DNA of 44,572 nt from a virus, in the IMG/VR virus record IMGVR_UViG_3300033141_004333, positions 1 to 44,572 of that record; one strand, 5' to 3'. Shown in pieces: positions 7,994 to 15,089 of the stretch (positions are counted from its first letter, which is position 1; each line of letters begins with the position of its first letter). Under the pieces are notes generated by a model that saw only the letters and a program-made list of their open reading frames with translations, was not told the origin of the DNA and ran no database searches. The translations under genes were made by a program, and so were the position numbers.

Positions 7994-9067
7994 ATGGAGA
8001 ATAAAATGATTAAACAAGGTAAAGCAAACATTATTATTGATGGTCAATGGGGTAGCACTGGCAAAGGCAAGTTGGCAGGATATCTTTATAATCAATATCC
8101 AATAATTGATGTTGCTGTTGGTGATTTTATGCCAAATGCTGGCCATACGTATATAGATGATAGTGGTAATAAATTTATTACTAAGATGTTGCCAACAGGA
8201 TCATTGATTCGGAGTGTTGAGAATGTCATTATCGGGCCATACGCAGTGATTGATGTGGATAGGCTAAAGGAAGAAATTAAGCAAGCTGAGGAATATCGAG
8301 GTCAGAAATGTGGTGAAGGCTGGTTTCTTTTTATACATCCAATGGCGGGTGTATTAAATAAAAATGATATTGATTTAGAGAAGCGACAGTTGTTTTCGAT
8401 CGCTTCCACTATGACTGGTGGAATGGCTGCTACTGTGCGGAAGATGGAGAGAATACACCCTAAAGAAGGGGAATATGTGATTGCTAGTAATGTACCTTTC
8501 TTAAAACCCTATTTATTACGGGAACCATTTTCTCTCCTAGATGGTGATCATACTGCATTATTGGAGATGGCACAGGGTTTTGACCTTAGCCTTAATTATG
8601 GGTATGGGTGGCCATATGTTACTTCTCGTGATTGTTTGGCGGGTCGAGGTATGGATAATGCTGGATTTCCTCTTAGTGATTTGGGTAATATTATCGCGTC
8701 TTTGCGAACCTATCCTATACGGGTAGGAAATGTTAAAGATGGGTGGAGTGGTCCTCATTATGATGATCAAGAAGAAACCTCTTGGGAAAAGATTAGTGAG
8801 CAAATTGGTCGGGATGTTATAGAATATACTACTGTAACTAAACGGGTAAGAAGAGTCTTTACTTTTAGTTATATTCAATTAGGTAGATTTTTAAAGCTTG
8901 TGAATCCGGACTTTGCTTTTCTCAATTTTATTAACTATATAGAGAAGGAAAAACAAGATTCTTTTATTCATAGGTTACAACAATATATGTATACTCATAA
9001 TTATAATTGTAGATTAAGTCTTATTGGGTATGGTGCTAGAAACAATGAAATGGATATTGTGGTATGA
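7994..9067 (+). CDS. purZ: PurZ, N6-succino-2-amino-deoxyadenylate synthase
   Basis: Phage homologue of adenylosuccinate synthetase, 357 residues, much shorter than bacterial PurA (about 430). The P-loop-like motif reads GQWGSTGKGK (residues 17-26), with Ser21 in place of the catalytic Asp of PurA. That substitution is a hallmark of PurZ and makes room for the 2-amino group of dGMP. Other matching blocks are MPNAGHTYID (catalytic His51), KMLPTGS, LFIHPMAGVL, MAQGFDLSLN, PYVTSRDC, YPIRVG...SGPHY.DQEE..WE and TTVTKRVRRVFTFS (from about 278). Predicted reaction: dGMP + aspartate + nucleoside triphosphate to the succinyl precursor of dZMP. The host PurB would then release fumarate. A start at 8006 is also possible (GGAG six bases upstream). 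Confidence 0.93.
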   Translation: MENKMIKQGKANIIIDGQWGSTGKGKLAGYLYNQYPIIDVAVGDFMPNAGHTYIDDSGNKFITKMLPTGSLIRSVENVIIGPYAVIDVDRLKEEIKQAEEYRGQKCGEGWFLFIHPMAGVLNKNDIDLEKRQLFSIASTMTGGMAATVRKMERIHPKEGEYVIASNVPFLKPYLLREPFSLLDGDHTALLEMAQGFDLSLNYGYGWPYVTSRDCLAGRGMDNAGFPLSDLGNIIASLRTYPIRVGNVKDGWSGPHYDDQEETSWEKISEQIGRDVIEYTTVTKRVRRVFTFSYIQLGRFLKLVNPDFAFLNFINYIEKEKQDSFIHRLQQYMYTHNYNCRLSLIGYGARNNEMDIVV

Positions 9068-9594
9068 AAATTATTAGTGTAATTGGAACAACAGGAACTG
9101 GCAAGACCACTTATTGTGAAGACTTGGTAGAACTCTTTCCCAAAGATAATCCCCCCATGTTAGTGCGGATGGGGAAGATCTTTCGGGGGATATTTAAGGA
9201 AGCGTTTTTTATCAACCAAAACAATCCGGCTACTTCTGAAGCTACTGAATTATTGGCACGTTCGTTTGTATATCACTTGATACAGGTTGGGCTTTGTTAT
9301 AATAAAGATATAATTTTAGATGGGTTTCCTCGAAGCTTGTCTCAATTAACCTATCTTCTTGACACAATGCGAATGTGTGATGTGAAGAATCTGGATATAA
9401 AGTTTTTATATACAGATGAAGGTGAACAATGGAAACGATTGAAGGATAGGGAAGAGAATAATTTCAATTCTGTTTTCTATAGAAAGAAAATAGAGACAGA
9501 TGCACGACAATTATCTGAGTTGATTATGGAATATAAGCGTATAATAAAAAATGATTTTACTGGTCGAAAGACGTTTGAGGAGATATATTGTTAA
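9064..9594 (+). CDS. Adenylate-kinase-like nucleoside monophosphate kinase
   Basis: 176-residue P-loop kinase. GTTGTGKTT (residues 8-16) is the ATP-binding loop and LDGFPRSLSQ (about 84-93) is the adenylate-kinase signature. It is shorter than cellular Adk and lacks a clear LID insertion. It overlaps the purZ stop by four bases (ATGA) and the dUTPase start, so the three are co-translated. The natural inference is phosphorylation of a deoxynucleotide made in this pathway, perhaps dZMP. In characterised Z phages that step is credited to host kinases. Substrate cannot be read from sequence. Confidence 0.8.
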   Translation: MKIISVIGTTGTGKTTYCEDLVELFPKDNPPMLVRMGKIFRGIFKEAFFINQNNPATSEATELLARSFVYHLIQVGLCYNKDIILDGFPRSLSQLTYLLDTMRMCDVKNLDIKFLYTDEGEQWKRLKDREENNFNSVFYRKKIETDARQLSELIMEYKRIIKNDFTGRKTFEEIYC

Positions 9595-10046
9595 TGTTAT
9601 CATTAAAAGTTGTGTATGATAGTGAGATAGTAGCAGTAAGGGCAGCTTTGAAACGAGCAAAAGAAGGAGATTGTGCTTACGATCTCTATAATGCGTCGGG
9701 ACTTACAATAATTGTTGGTCCAAGGAAGAGTAAAAATATATCGGCGGGGATAAGGATTAAAATTCCTGATGGATGTTGTGGTATTATTCAGTCTAGATCA
9801 TCAACTTTTGTTCGTCGAGGTTTGATGGTAATTACAGGTATAATAGATAGTGGTTATACAGGCCCTCTTTATACATTAGTTTGGAATCCTGCTCTTAATG
9901 GAGGGTTAGCACCAATATTAATTAAGCCATGGGAGAGGATTAGTCAATTATTAATTTTACCAATTCCTGATTTCAATATTGTTCAAGTAACACAATTACC
10001 GGATACAAAGAGAGGTTCATCTGGTTTTGGAAGTACGGGTTTTTGA
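9594..10046 (+). CDS. dut: dUTPase
   Basis: Trimeric-type dUTP pyrophosphatase, about 150 residues, converting dUTP to dUMP and pyrophosphate. All five family motifs are visible in order: CAYDLYNA (I), PDGCCGIIQSRSS (II), GIIDSGYTGPLYT (III), WERISQLLI (IV) and RGSSGFGSTGF at the C terminus (V, the flexible phosphate-binding arm). The start at 9594 overlaps the kinase stop (TAATG); a TTG six bases upstream is an alternative. Together with the UDG domain on the polymerase it gives this phage two independent routes against uracil in DNA. Confidence 0.93.
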   Translation: MLSLKVVYDSEIVAVRAALKRAKEGDCAYDLYNASGLTIIVGPRKSKNISAGIRIKIPDGCCGIIQSRSSTFVRRGLMVITGIIDSGYTGPLYTLVWNPALNGGLAPILIKPWERISQLLILPIPDFNIVQVTQLPDTKRGSSGFGSTGF

Positions 10047-10067
10047 TATTTTACTTTTTTATGCTCT

Positions 10068-10113
10068 GAGGGTCTAATGGTTTTACAATGGAATGTTCGG
10101 CCGTTAGACCCTC
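10068..10113 (+). terminator. 13-bp hairpin after dUTPase gene
   Basis: Arms GAGGGTCTAATGG (10068-10080) and CCGTTAGACCCTC (10101-10113) pair over 13 positions with one G-U wobble. They enclose a 20-base loop, and CTTTT follows. This could be a weak intrinsic terminator separating the nucleotide operon from the helicase. The G-U pair suggests an RNA-level structure. It also lies just upstream of the unusual start region of the helicase gene, so it may control that gene's translation instead. Confidence 0.5.
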
Positions 10114-10237
10114 CTTTTAGGAAATAATAGATATTAGAACATCCTATACCATCGATCCTGAGTTTGAAGAAAAAATAATATCTGCTATATTTCAAGACTC
10201 CAATTTTCTTAATGAGTATCGTTCAATTCTATCAGGA

Positions 10238-11377
10238 GTGATGTTCTCGAACGAGAATAATTGCTTTCTAGTTGAGCAAATATTAACCTACTTTGATAAA
10301 TATCATGAGAAACCATCTTATGATACCCTAGTTGATGTAATCAAAGATACCAACTATCGGGATAAGGGTGGATTGATTACGACTCTTAGAAATCTCCCAG
10401 AGTGTGGAGATTTAAATTATATACGAGACAAAATTTTAGCTTGGGTAAAATGGACAGCAATTGATCAGGTACTTCAAAGTTTTTCATTTACTCCTAATAA
10501 TGGGTTGGACCCAAAACTGTTAGCAAAAGAGATTGATAAATCATCTCGTATTGGAGATGATCTTTTAATGAACCATACTAAGTTAGATGTAGATCAGCAG
10601 GAGTCCAGGAATAAGGTAGTTAGAACTCCATGGCGGAAACTTGATTATAGATTGAATGGGGGGATTGAAGTGGGTGATTTAGGTATTATTCTAACTGTGG
10701 TAAGTGGGGGTAAGACTACAGTTTTAGTTAATATTGCGGTTAGTGCGATTTGTCAAGGTTTGTTTGTTGTATATTTTACTTTTGAAGATGGTGAAGCTAA
10801 AATTAAGCGTCGGTTGATGCAGTGTATTGCTAATAAGACGATTTCGGAAATGATTGATAATCCTCAAGAGGCACGTCAGATGCGTGATAAGGTGTTATCT
10901 AAGACTTCTGGTCGATGTGAAATCAAACAAGTAACTACAAGAACTACGAAAATATCTGATGTGATTTCATTTGTGCGATCACTAGAGGAAACGCAGGGAC
11001 GAAAGGTAGATGTAATAATTACTGACTATGCTGATCGGTTTTGTCCACCAAATAGACGATCGGAGCCTAGACATGAATATCGGGAGATTTTTGAATCTTG
11101 TAAGGCAGCAGCGGGGTTGCTCAAAGTTGTTCATTGGACAGCTTCCCAAGTGAATAAAACTAGAATGGGTAAGGAGATTGTGTCGGTGGAAGATGTATCA
11201 GAGGCATATGGAAAAGTAGAATCTGCTGATATAGTGCTGGGGTTTGGTCAAACGCTAGAGGATGAACAACTTGAACGTATTACTCTTTATACAGCAAAGA
11301 TGCGTGACGCTAGTAGACATGAGAAGATTTTGTTGGGGATTGATTTTGGAAGGCAAAGATTATGGGAATTAGAATGA
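10238..11377 (+). CDS. DnaB-like replicative helicase (start uncertain)
   Basis: RecA-fold replicative helicase. The frame contains WRKLDYRLNGGIEVGDLGII, then TVVSGGKTT as Walker A (about residue 153; Thr where A/G is usual), FEDGEAKIKRR, VDVIITDYADRF as Walker B (about 256), and a SQVNKT-type motif. The first usable codon is GTG 10238, yet the frame is open back to 10121. The upstream stretch reads like the normal start of a phage DnaB N-terminal domain (DPEFEEKIISAIFQDSNFL). GTG 10238 also has its AGGAG too close. The protein may therefore begin near 10124-10133 at a non-ATG codon. The gene overlaps the primase gene, forming a helicase-primase pair. Confidence 0.82.
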   Translation: MMFSNENNCFLVEQILTYFDKYHEKPSYDTLVDVIKDTNYRDKGGLITTLRNLPECGDLNYIRDKILAWVKWTAIDQVLQSFSFTPNNGLDPKLLAKEIDKSSRIGDDLLMNHTKLDVDQQESRNKVVRTPWRKLDYRLNGGIEVGDLGIILTVVSGGKTTVLVNIAVSAICQGLFVVYFTFEDGEAKIKRRLMQCIANKTISEMIDNPQEARQMRDKVLSKTSGRCEIKQVTTRTTKISDVISFVRSLEETQGRKVDVIITDYADRFCPPNRRSEPRHEYREIFESCKAAAGLLKVVHWTASQVNKTRMGKEIVSVEDVSEAYGKVESADIVLGFGQTLEDEQLERITLYTAKMRDASRHEKILLGIDFGRQRLWELE

Positions 11378-12297
11378 ATAAAAGAGAAGTTTTAAACCAC
11401 ATTACATCAATGGTATTTTCTGGTGAGTATATATTCTCTGATGATACCAATCAATTAATAGTCTCTTGTCCTTTTTGTGAGACGGATAGTGGGCATTTTT
11501 ATGTCAATATAGAAAAATTTTTATATCATTGTTTCAAATGTAAAGTGGGTGGGAGTTTAAAGAATGAGATTTATAGAAATTTAGAGTCGTGGACAAAACT
11601 TAGGAGACATTTAATCTCTACCACTAATTTAAAAACTTTTCGTATATCTGAGTTGGTAGATGATTCTAAGACATTATTAATTCCTATATTTGAAGCGTTG
11701 GAGTTAGGAGAAGATGATTTGGGGTATAGTTCATTGGCTGTTAAGGCTTATAAATATTGTATAAATAGGGGGATGACTCGTGGACAAGTTGCTGATTACC
11801 ATGTATCAGTAGTGCGTTTTGAAAATCGCGTGTATTTTCCTTATTGGAATAAGATAAATAAAATAATCTTTTATACTGGTAGACAATTAGATGATATAGA
11901 TGATGGAGTCAAGACAATTGAAATGGTAAATTCTAGCAAACCCCTATTTGGAAGACATATTCATCAATGGCATGACTATGTGGTGCTAGTTGAAGGTGTT
12001 TTTGATCACTTTGTGACTCCTCATTCATACGCTATAATGGGTAGTTCTATTACACAACAACAAATTAATCAATTAAGAGATGATCATATCCAAAGAGTGT
12101 TTTTGTTGTGCGATCCAGATGCTGAAAAGGGAATGTTGTTCTCTGCGAATAAGCTAGCTCGCGGGGGGGTAAAAACCTTTCCTGTTTTTATGGCCGGAAA
12201 TAAAGACCCTGCGGAGTTGGGCTGGGCAAAAATGGCTAATATTGTGGAGCAGTTAGAGACGGTTCAGTACCGACGATCGCAGATAGTGAGGGTGTGA
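11374..12297 (+). CDS. T7-type DNA primase (zinc finger plus TOPRIM)
   Basis: 307 residues. The N-terminal CHC2-type zinc finger has CPFC (about residues 31-34) and CFKC (about 52-55). The TOPRIM domain has LVEGVFDHF (about 205, catalytic Glu) and LLCDPDAEKG (about 245, DxD). It makes RNA primers for lagging-strand synthesis and should work with the helicase encoded immediately upstream. The start at 11374 gives an ATGA overlap; ATG 11362, with GGAAGG upstream, is an equally reasonable start. A gene-free region beginning with an 87-base dispersed repeat follows directly after the stop. Confidence 0.85.
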   Translation: MNKREVLNHITSMVFSGEYIFSDDTNQLIVSCPFCETDSGHFYVNIEKFLYHCFKCKVGGSLKNEIYRNLESWTKLRRHLISTTNLKTFRISELVDDSKTLLIPIFEALELGEDDLGYSSLAVKAYKYCINRGMTRGQVADYHVSVVRFENRVYFPYWNKINKIIFYTGRQLDDIDDGVKTIEMVNSSKPLFGRHIHQWHDYVVLVEGVFDHFVTPHSYAIMGSSITQQQINQLRDDHIQRVFLLCDPDAEKGMLFSANKLARGGVKTFPVFMAGNKDPAELGWAKMANIVEQLETVQYRRSQIVRV

Positions 12298-12384
12298 GGG
12301 GTATTCTAGTACCATTAAAGGTCCTTAAAGATAAGGGAACGCAACTCCGTTGTCTTCTTTTCAAAAGGAAATGGGTTGAGATAT
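12298..12384 (+). repeat. 87-bp dispersed element, copy 1 (+)
   Basis: Copy 1 of an element also found at 20857 (+) and 43411 (reverse complement). By direct comparison it differs from copy 3 at 4 of 87 positions. The central 25-base core, which contains AACGCAACTCCGTTG, is identical in all three. It can fold: AACG/CGTT flanked by AAAGA/TCTTT, and a second hairpin TTCTTTT/AAAAGGAA. It begins two bases after the primase stop codon. All copies sit at a gene 3' end, so a transcription-ending or RNA-processing role, or a small mobile element, fits. Confidence 0.75.
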
Positions 12385-12403
12385 GTTGTGTTAACACAAC
12401 ATA
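12382..12403. promoter_or_regulatory. Perfect 22-bp palindrome
   Basis: TATGTTGTG, TTAA, CACAACATA: a perfect two-fold symmetric site with no loop-sized spacer, overlapping the end of the dispersed repeat. Such continuous palindromes are typical binding sites for dimeric regulators or replication initiators. Related words (ATGTTGCGT) recur at 12404-12412 and 12511-12519. Confidence 0.6.
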
Positions 12404-12444
12404 ATGTTGCGTCTATAACACTAAATTACCTAAATTAACATAAT

Positions 12445-12687
12445 GCAAAAAGCGTGCCAAAAGAAATATACAACTGGTAGTGGTTTTTAGGTGTTAGGGT
12501 ATACAATCCTATGTTGCGTTGAAGAAACATAATACTTTCTAATCTGTCAACTTGGTAGTTAATGGACTTATCCAGCCTGTCAGTTTGGCAGTTAAGAAAA
12601 TTTGGTCAAGGAAAATATACAACCGGTAGTGTTTATTAAATATTAAGACATACAACAAGAGGAAAGCTTTTTTGGCACGTCTTTTGC
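12445..12687. other. Repeat-rich gene-free region, candidate origin/control region
   Basis: Part of a 460-base gap without genes (12298-12757). Imperfect inverted repeats bound it: GCAAAAAGCGTGCCAAAAG at 12445-12463, and the complement of nearly the same word at 12667-12687. Inside are two direct repeats of AAATATACAAC(T/C)GGTAGTG (12464-12482 and 12613-12631). There are also two of CTGTCA(A/G)(C/T)TTGG(T/C)AGTTAA (12544-12562 and 12577-12595), spaced 33 bases apart, about three helical turns. Location directly after helicase and primase suits an origin with iterons. A divergent regulatory region or a small non-coding mobile element are alternatives. Confidence 0.5.
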
Positions 12688-12757
12688 TATTAGAAAGGTA
12701 GAAACATTTGAGAATTACAAAAATGCTAATTTATTATGTGATAATGAAATTGACGAG

Positions 12758-13354
12758 ATGACGTCAAAGACCAAGATTGGTGTTAAAATGGATTTGTTAG
12801 AAATTAATAAATTATATGGGGGTCTTATTTGGGGATGTGCGGAAAGATATCATGTTGGTGTTTGGGATGTCGAGGATATTTACCAGCAAGTGTTGATGAT
12901 GGTTTTTGTTGCGATGCAATCAGGAAAGTTATCTAGTGATTCATCTGGAACATCTCAAAGACGGGTAAAGAGCTTTATAATTAGCAGATCTATCGACATT
13001 GTTAGAATGGAGAATCGAAGACGTAAGCGGGAAGCATGTGATATTTATCAAGTTATTAAATCTAAGAAATCGCAGATCTCAATTAATATGGAGATTGAGG
13101 AGTTGGTTGAATTTCTTCTGAAACACCTTAATACGAAAGAGGTGGAAATCGTTATGGAACTTATTATTCCATCATATGATACTCAACAAATGGCTTGGAA
13201 ACGATTGGGGGAAGCTAGAAGAGAGAGGGATGGGGGTAAGTTAAGAATGAATGTAAGGAATGTGAAGATTCTACAATCTGATATAGCTGAAAAGTGTTAT
13301 GTTTCGCCAGCGACTGTATCGCGGGTGATTGCAAAAGTTAGAGAAATATTTTGA
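12758..13354 (+). CDS. Sigma-factor-like regulator
   Basis: 198 residues. The N-terminal half resembles sigma region 2: VWDVEDIYQQVLMMVF followed by RVKSFIISRSIDIVRMENRRRKREA, where the -10 recognition helix would be. The C terminus has a helix-turn-helix with QSDIAEKCYVSPATVSRVIAKVREIF, like region 4 or a LuxR-type HTH. It is therefore more complete as a sigma factor than the fusion protein at 2479. It follows the candidate origin/control region, where it could respond to or drive transcription. The start at 12758 is weakly supported; ATG 12788 is an alternative. Confidence 0.6.
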   Translation: MTSKTKIGVKMDLLEINKLYGGLIWGCAERYHVGVWDVEDIYQQVLMMVFVAMQSGKLSSDSSGTSQRRVKSFIISRSIDIVRMENRRRKREACDIYQVIKSKKSQISINMEIEELVEFLLKHLNTKEVEIVMELIIPSYDTQQMAWKRLGEARRERDGGKLRMNVRNVKILQSDIAEKCYVSPATVSRVIAKVREIF

Positions 13355-13373
13355 AAAAGGAAAGGAAAGGATT

Positions 13374-13700
13374 ATGGGCTATAAGTGGAAACCTAACAAA
13401 TCGCAAAAGGCAGCTTTTAAGGCTAAAATGCAAGACCCCGCCGAGCAAGCTGCTTATAACGATAAAAAGTGTGTTGCGGCAGAAGCTAGACGAGCTACAA
13501 GCCAATATGATTATGAGACGGCTGGTGGTAGGTACGTGCCGACTAAGCAGCAATATAATGCAGCTTGCCAGTTGATAACAGGCAAGCATGATTTGGCTGA
13601 ACGTCTTGCACTTAATGAGGTTATCAATGGATTTATCTCTAATAGTCGTATTCATCATGATTATATTCACGTTATAAATGGATTAATAAGGGGATATTAA
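13374..13700 (+). CDS. Basic hypothetical phage protein
   Basis: 108 residues starting MGYKWKPNKSQKAAFKAKMQDP. The start at 13374 is preceded by AGGAAAGG. The N-terminal 50 residues are rich in Lys, Ala and Arg and look like a nucleic-acid-binding or assembly segment. The C terminus is neutral and helical. No domain is recognised. It overlaps a 25-codon frame downstream as TAATG, consistent with a co-transcribed early or middle operon. Confidence 0.55.
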   Translation: MGYKWKPNKSQKAAFKAKMQDPAEQAAYNDKKCVAAEARRATSQYDYETAGGRYVPTKQQYNAACQLITGKHDLAERLALNEVINGFISNSRIHHDYIHVINGLIRGY

Positions 13701-13777
13701 TGAAAGAAGACTGGGACGGGTATAATCTTAATTGGTTGCAAAAATTAGTTTTGTTTATTATGAAATGGTTTATTTAA
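13700..13777 (+). CDS. Very small ORF, 25 residues
   Basis: Starts by TAATG overlap with the previous gene, with AAGGGGATATT upstream. The peptide is MKEDWDGYNLNWLQKLVLFI followed by MKWFI. It is amphipathic with a hydrophobic C-terminal half, like a small membrane-associated peptide. There is no family evidence; the call rests on the ribosome binding site and coupling. Confidence 0.35.
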   Translation: MKEDWDGYNLNWLQKLVLFIMKWFI

Positions 13778-13793
13778 TTTAAAGGAGCAAAAA

Positions 13794-14615
13794 ATGAAAA
13801 ATGAACAGGATAATTTAGTTTGGGAAGTAAATGATAGATATGGCAAAGCACGGGCTGTGCGGATATTAACGCCAGAAGGTAATTCAACTGAATTTGCTAT
13901 GGTATATGGCCAGGATGGTCAAGAAGTGTGGAATCCAGTTCGACCAGTTTCGGATCGTTACGTTCCGATATCAACAGGATTAATTGTTGATACTATTATG
14001 GATCGGATTGGTCAGGAGATTACAATCGAGAAGGTTAAGCAGGATCGATTTGGGACTTATACTCAAATTGATATTGCTTTGGATAGGGACGCGATTAAGA
14101 TTGGTCGGGGGAAGGCTTTCGATGCTGGTACTGAGTTTACTCAGCATGGGGATGATGCAAGAGAGATAATTACACCAATGGTGCGGGTAATTAATAGCTA
14201 TGTGGCAGTAGCTGGAGTTAGTGTGCTGGTTGGTTGGTTTCGATTGGTCTGCAGCAACGGATTAATAATTGATATTGGAGAGGGTTCGAGTTTTTCGGTT
14301 CATCATATTCATACAGTTCACCAAATGAAACATTTAGTAGAATTGCTTGGTACTTTCGAATGTAAGTATGAAGAAACTGAACAAACTTTCAAATCATTAA
14401 CTAAGAAAAAATTAGGTTCTAAACAAATTGAGCAGCTTCAAAAGCAATTACCAAAGAATTATCAAGAAGGATTTAGAGAACATTTAGTTTTGGGTGATGA
14501 TTCAGCATGGGCAGCGTTAAGTCATTTAACATATTTGCAGAGTCATCAATTATCGATCGCTCGTGGTAAGATTATCCAGCCTTTGATTGATGAAGTGGTC
14601 AAGTCAGTAGCGTAA
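13794..14615 (+). CDS. DUF932-like protein
   Basis: 273 residues, preceded by AAAGGAGC. The pattern PVSDRYVPISTGLIVDTI, then NSYVAVAGVSVLVGWFRLVCSNGLIIDIG, resembles the DUF932/phage-plasmid-like family, in which a central beta domain contains a conserved R.VCxN motif. The C terminus is helical (QIEQLQKQLPKNYQEGF). Members are common in phages and plasmids but have no established function. It starts a run of accessory genes and ends before a 230-base gap with possible RNA structure. Confidence 0.55.
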   Translation: MKNEQDNLVWEVNDRYGKARAVRILTPEGNSTEFAMVYGQDGQEVWNPVRPVSDRYVPISTGLIVDTIMDRIGQEITIEKVKQDRFGTYTQIDIALDRDAIKIGRGKAFDAGTEFTQHGDDAREIITPMVRVINSYVAVAGVSVLVGWFRLVCSNGLIIDIGEGSSFSVHHIHTVHQMKHLVELLGTFECKYEETEQTFKSLTKKKLGSKQIEQLQKQLPKNYQEGFREHLVLGDDSAWAALSHLTYLQSHQLSIARGKIIQPLIDEVVKSVA

Positions 14616-14639
14616 AATTTTTGTTTATATTAAAATATT

Positions 14640-14800
14640 ATAAGGAGCTCTTGCAAGAGGCAGTAACAGCCTAAAATTGAGTGTTTATTAGTTGTCGGTA
14701 GTGCGTCGGCGTGTGGGAAACGCAAAGTGCAAGTGAGCTTAAATCGACGAGGCAGGCAATGGTGTCTAACTGAGGGTTAAGATTAAGTATAAAAGATTCT
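14640..14800 (+). ncRNA. Possible structured non-coding segment
   Basis: This lies in the 234-base gap between the DUF932-like gene and the next start. It contains a perfect small hairpin CTCTT-GC-AAGAG, a GCG...CGC hairpin around GTGGGAAA, and GTCG/CGAC complementarity enclosing it. It is more G+C-rich than its surroundings and has no open frame of useful length. It could be a leader of the following gene or a small RNA. I cannot match it to a known class. Confidence 0.3.
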
Positions 14801-14849
14801 TTACCAAGTGAGGTATCTTACCCTTTTAGACCATACAAAGGAGACAAAA

Positions 14850-15071
14850 ATGCTTGAAAGAACAAATACATGTGATATAGGTCTTATAAAAAACCCATCG
14901 AATTCACAAAGAAGATTTCTTATTAAGATTTGTATGATAGAAGATGTTTATGATACGAAAACAAAAGAGAGAAATCAAGTAGTAACAAACACTCTTTTTA
15001 CAGCCAAACAGGTTCGTAAGATGATAGGTGGATTACGAGAAGCAGTCTCTTTTATAGAAACAGTTCAATAA
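14850..15071 (+). CDS. Small hypothetical protein
   Basis: 73 residues, start chosen at 14850 because AAAGGAGAC precedes it; an upstream in-frame start at 14808 has none. The sequence LERTNTCDIGLIKNPSNSQ leads into alternating beta-like segments (FLIKICMIEDVY) and ends with a helix (KQVRKMIGGLREAVSFIETV). No family is recognised. It heads a small operon with the next two genes. Confidence 0.5.
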   Translation: MLERTNTCDIGLIKNPSNSQRRFLIKICMIEDVYDTKTKERNQVVTNTLFTAKQVRKMIGGLREAVSFIETVQ

Positions 15072-15089
15072 GTAAGAAAGGATAGAAAA

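Noticed and set aside
7994-9067. Ordinary adenylosuccinate synthetase (host-like PurA)
   Set aside because: Catalytic Asp is replaced by Ser, length is about 70 residues short of PurA, and the blocks match phage PurZ.
10088-10121. Genome-wide amber recoding suggested by the in-frame TAG before the helicase
   Set aside because: TAG ends other genes normally, for example the nuclease at 2513-2515 and the polymerase at 6431-6433, and no suppressor tRNA is visible; only a local effect remains possible.
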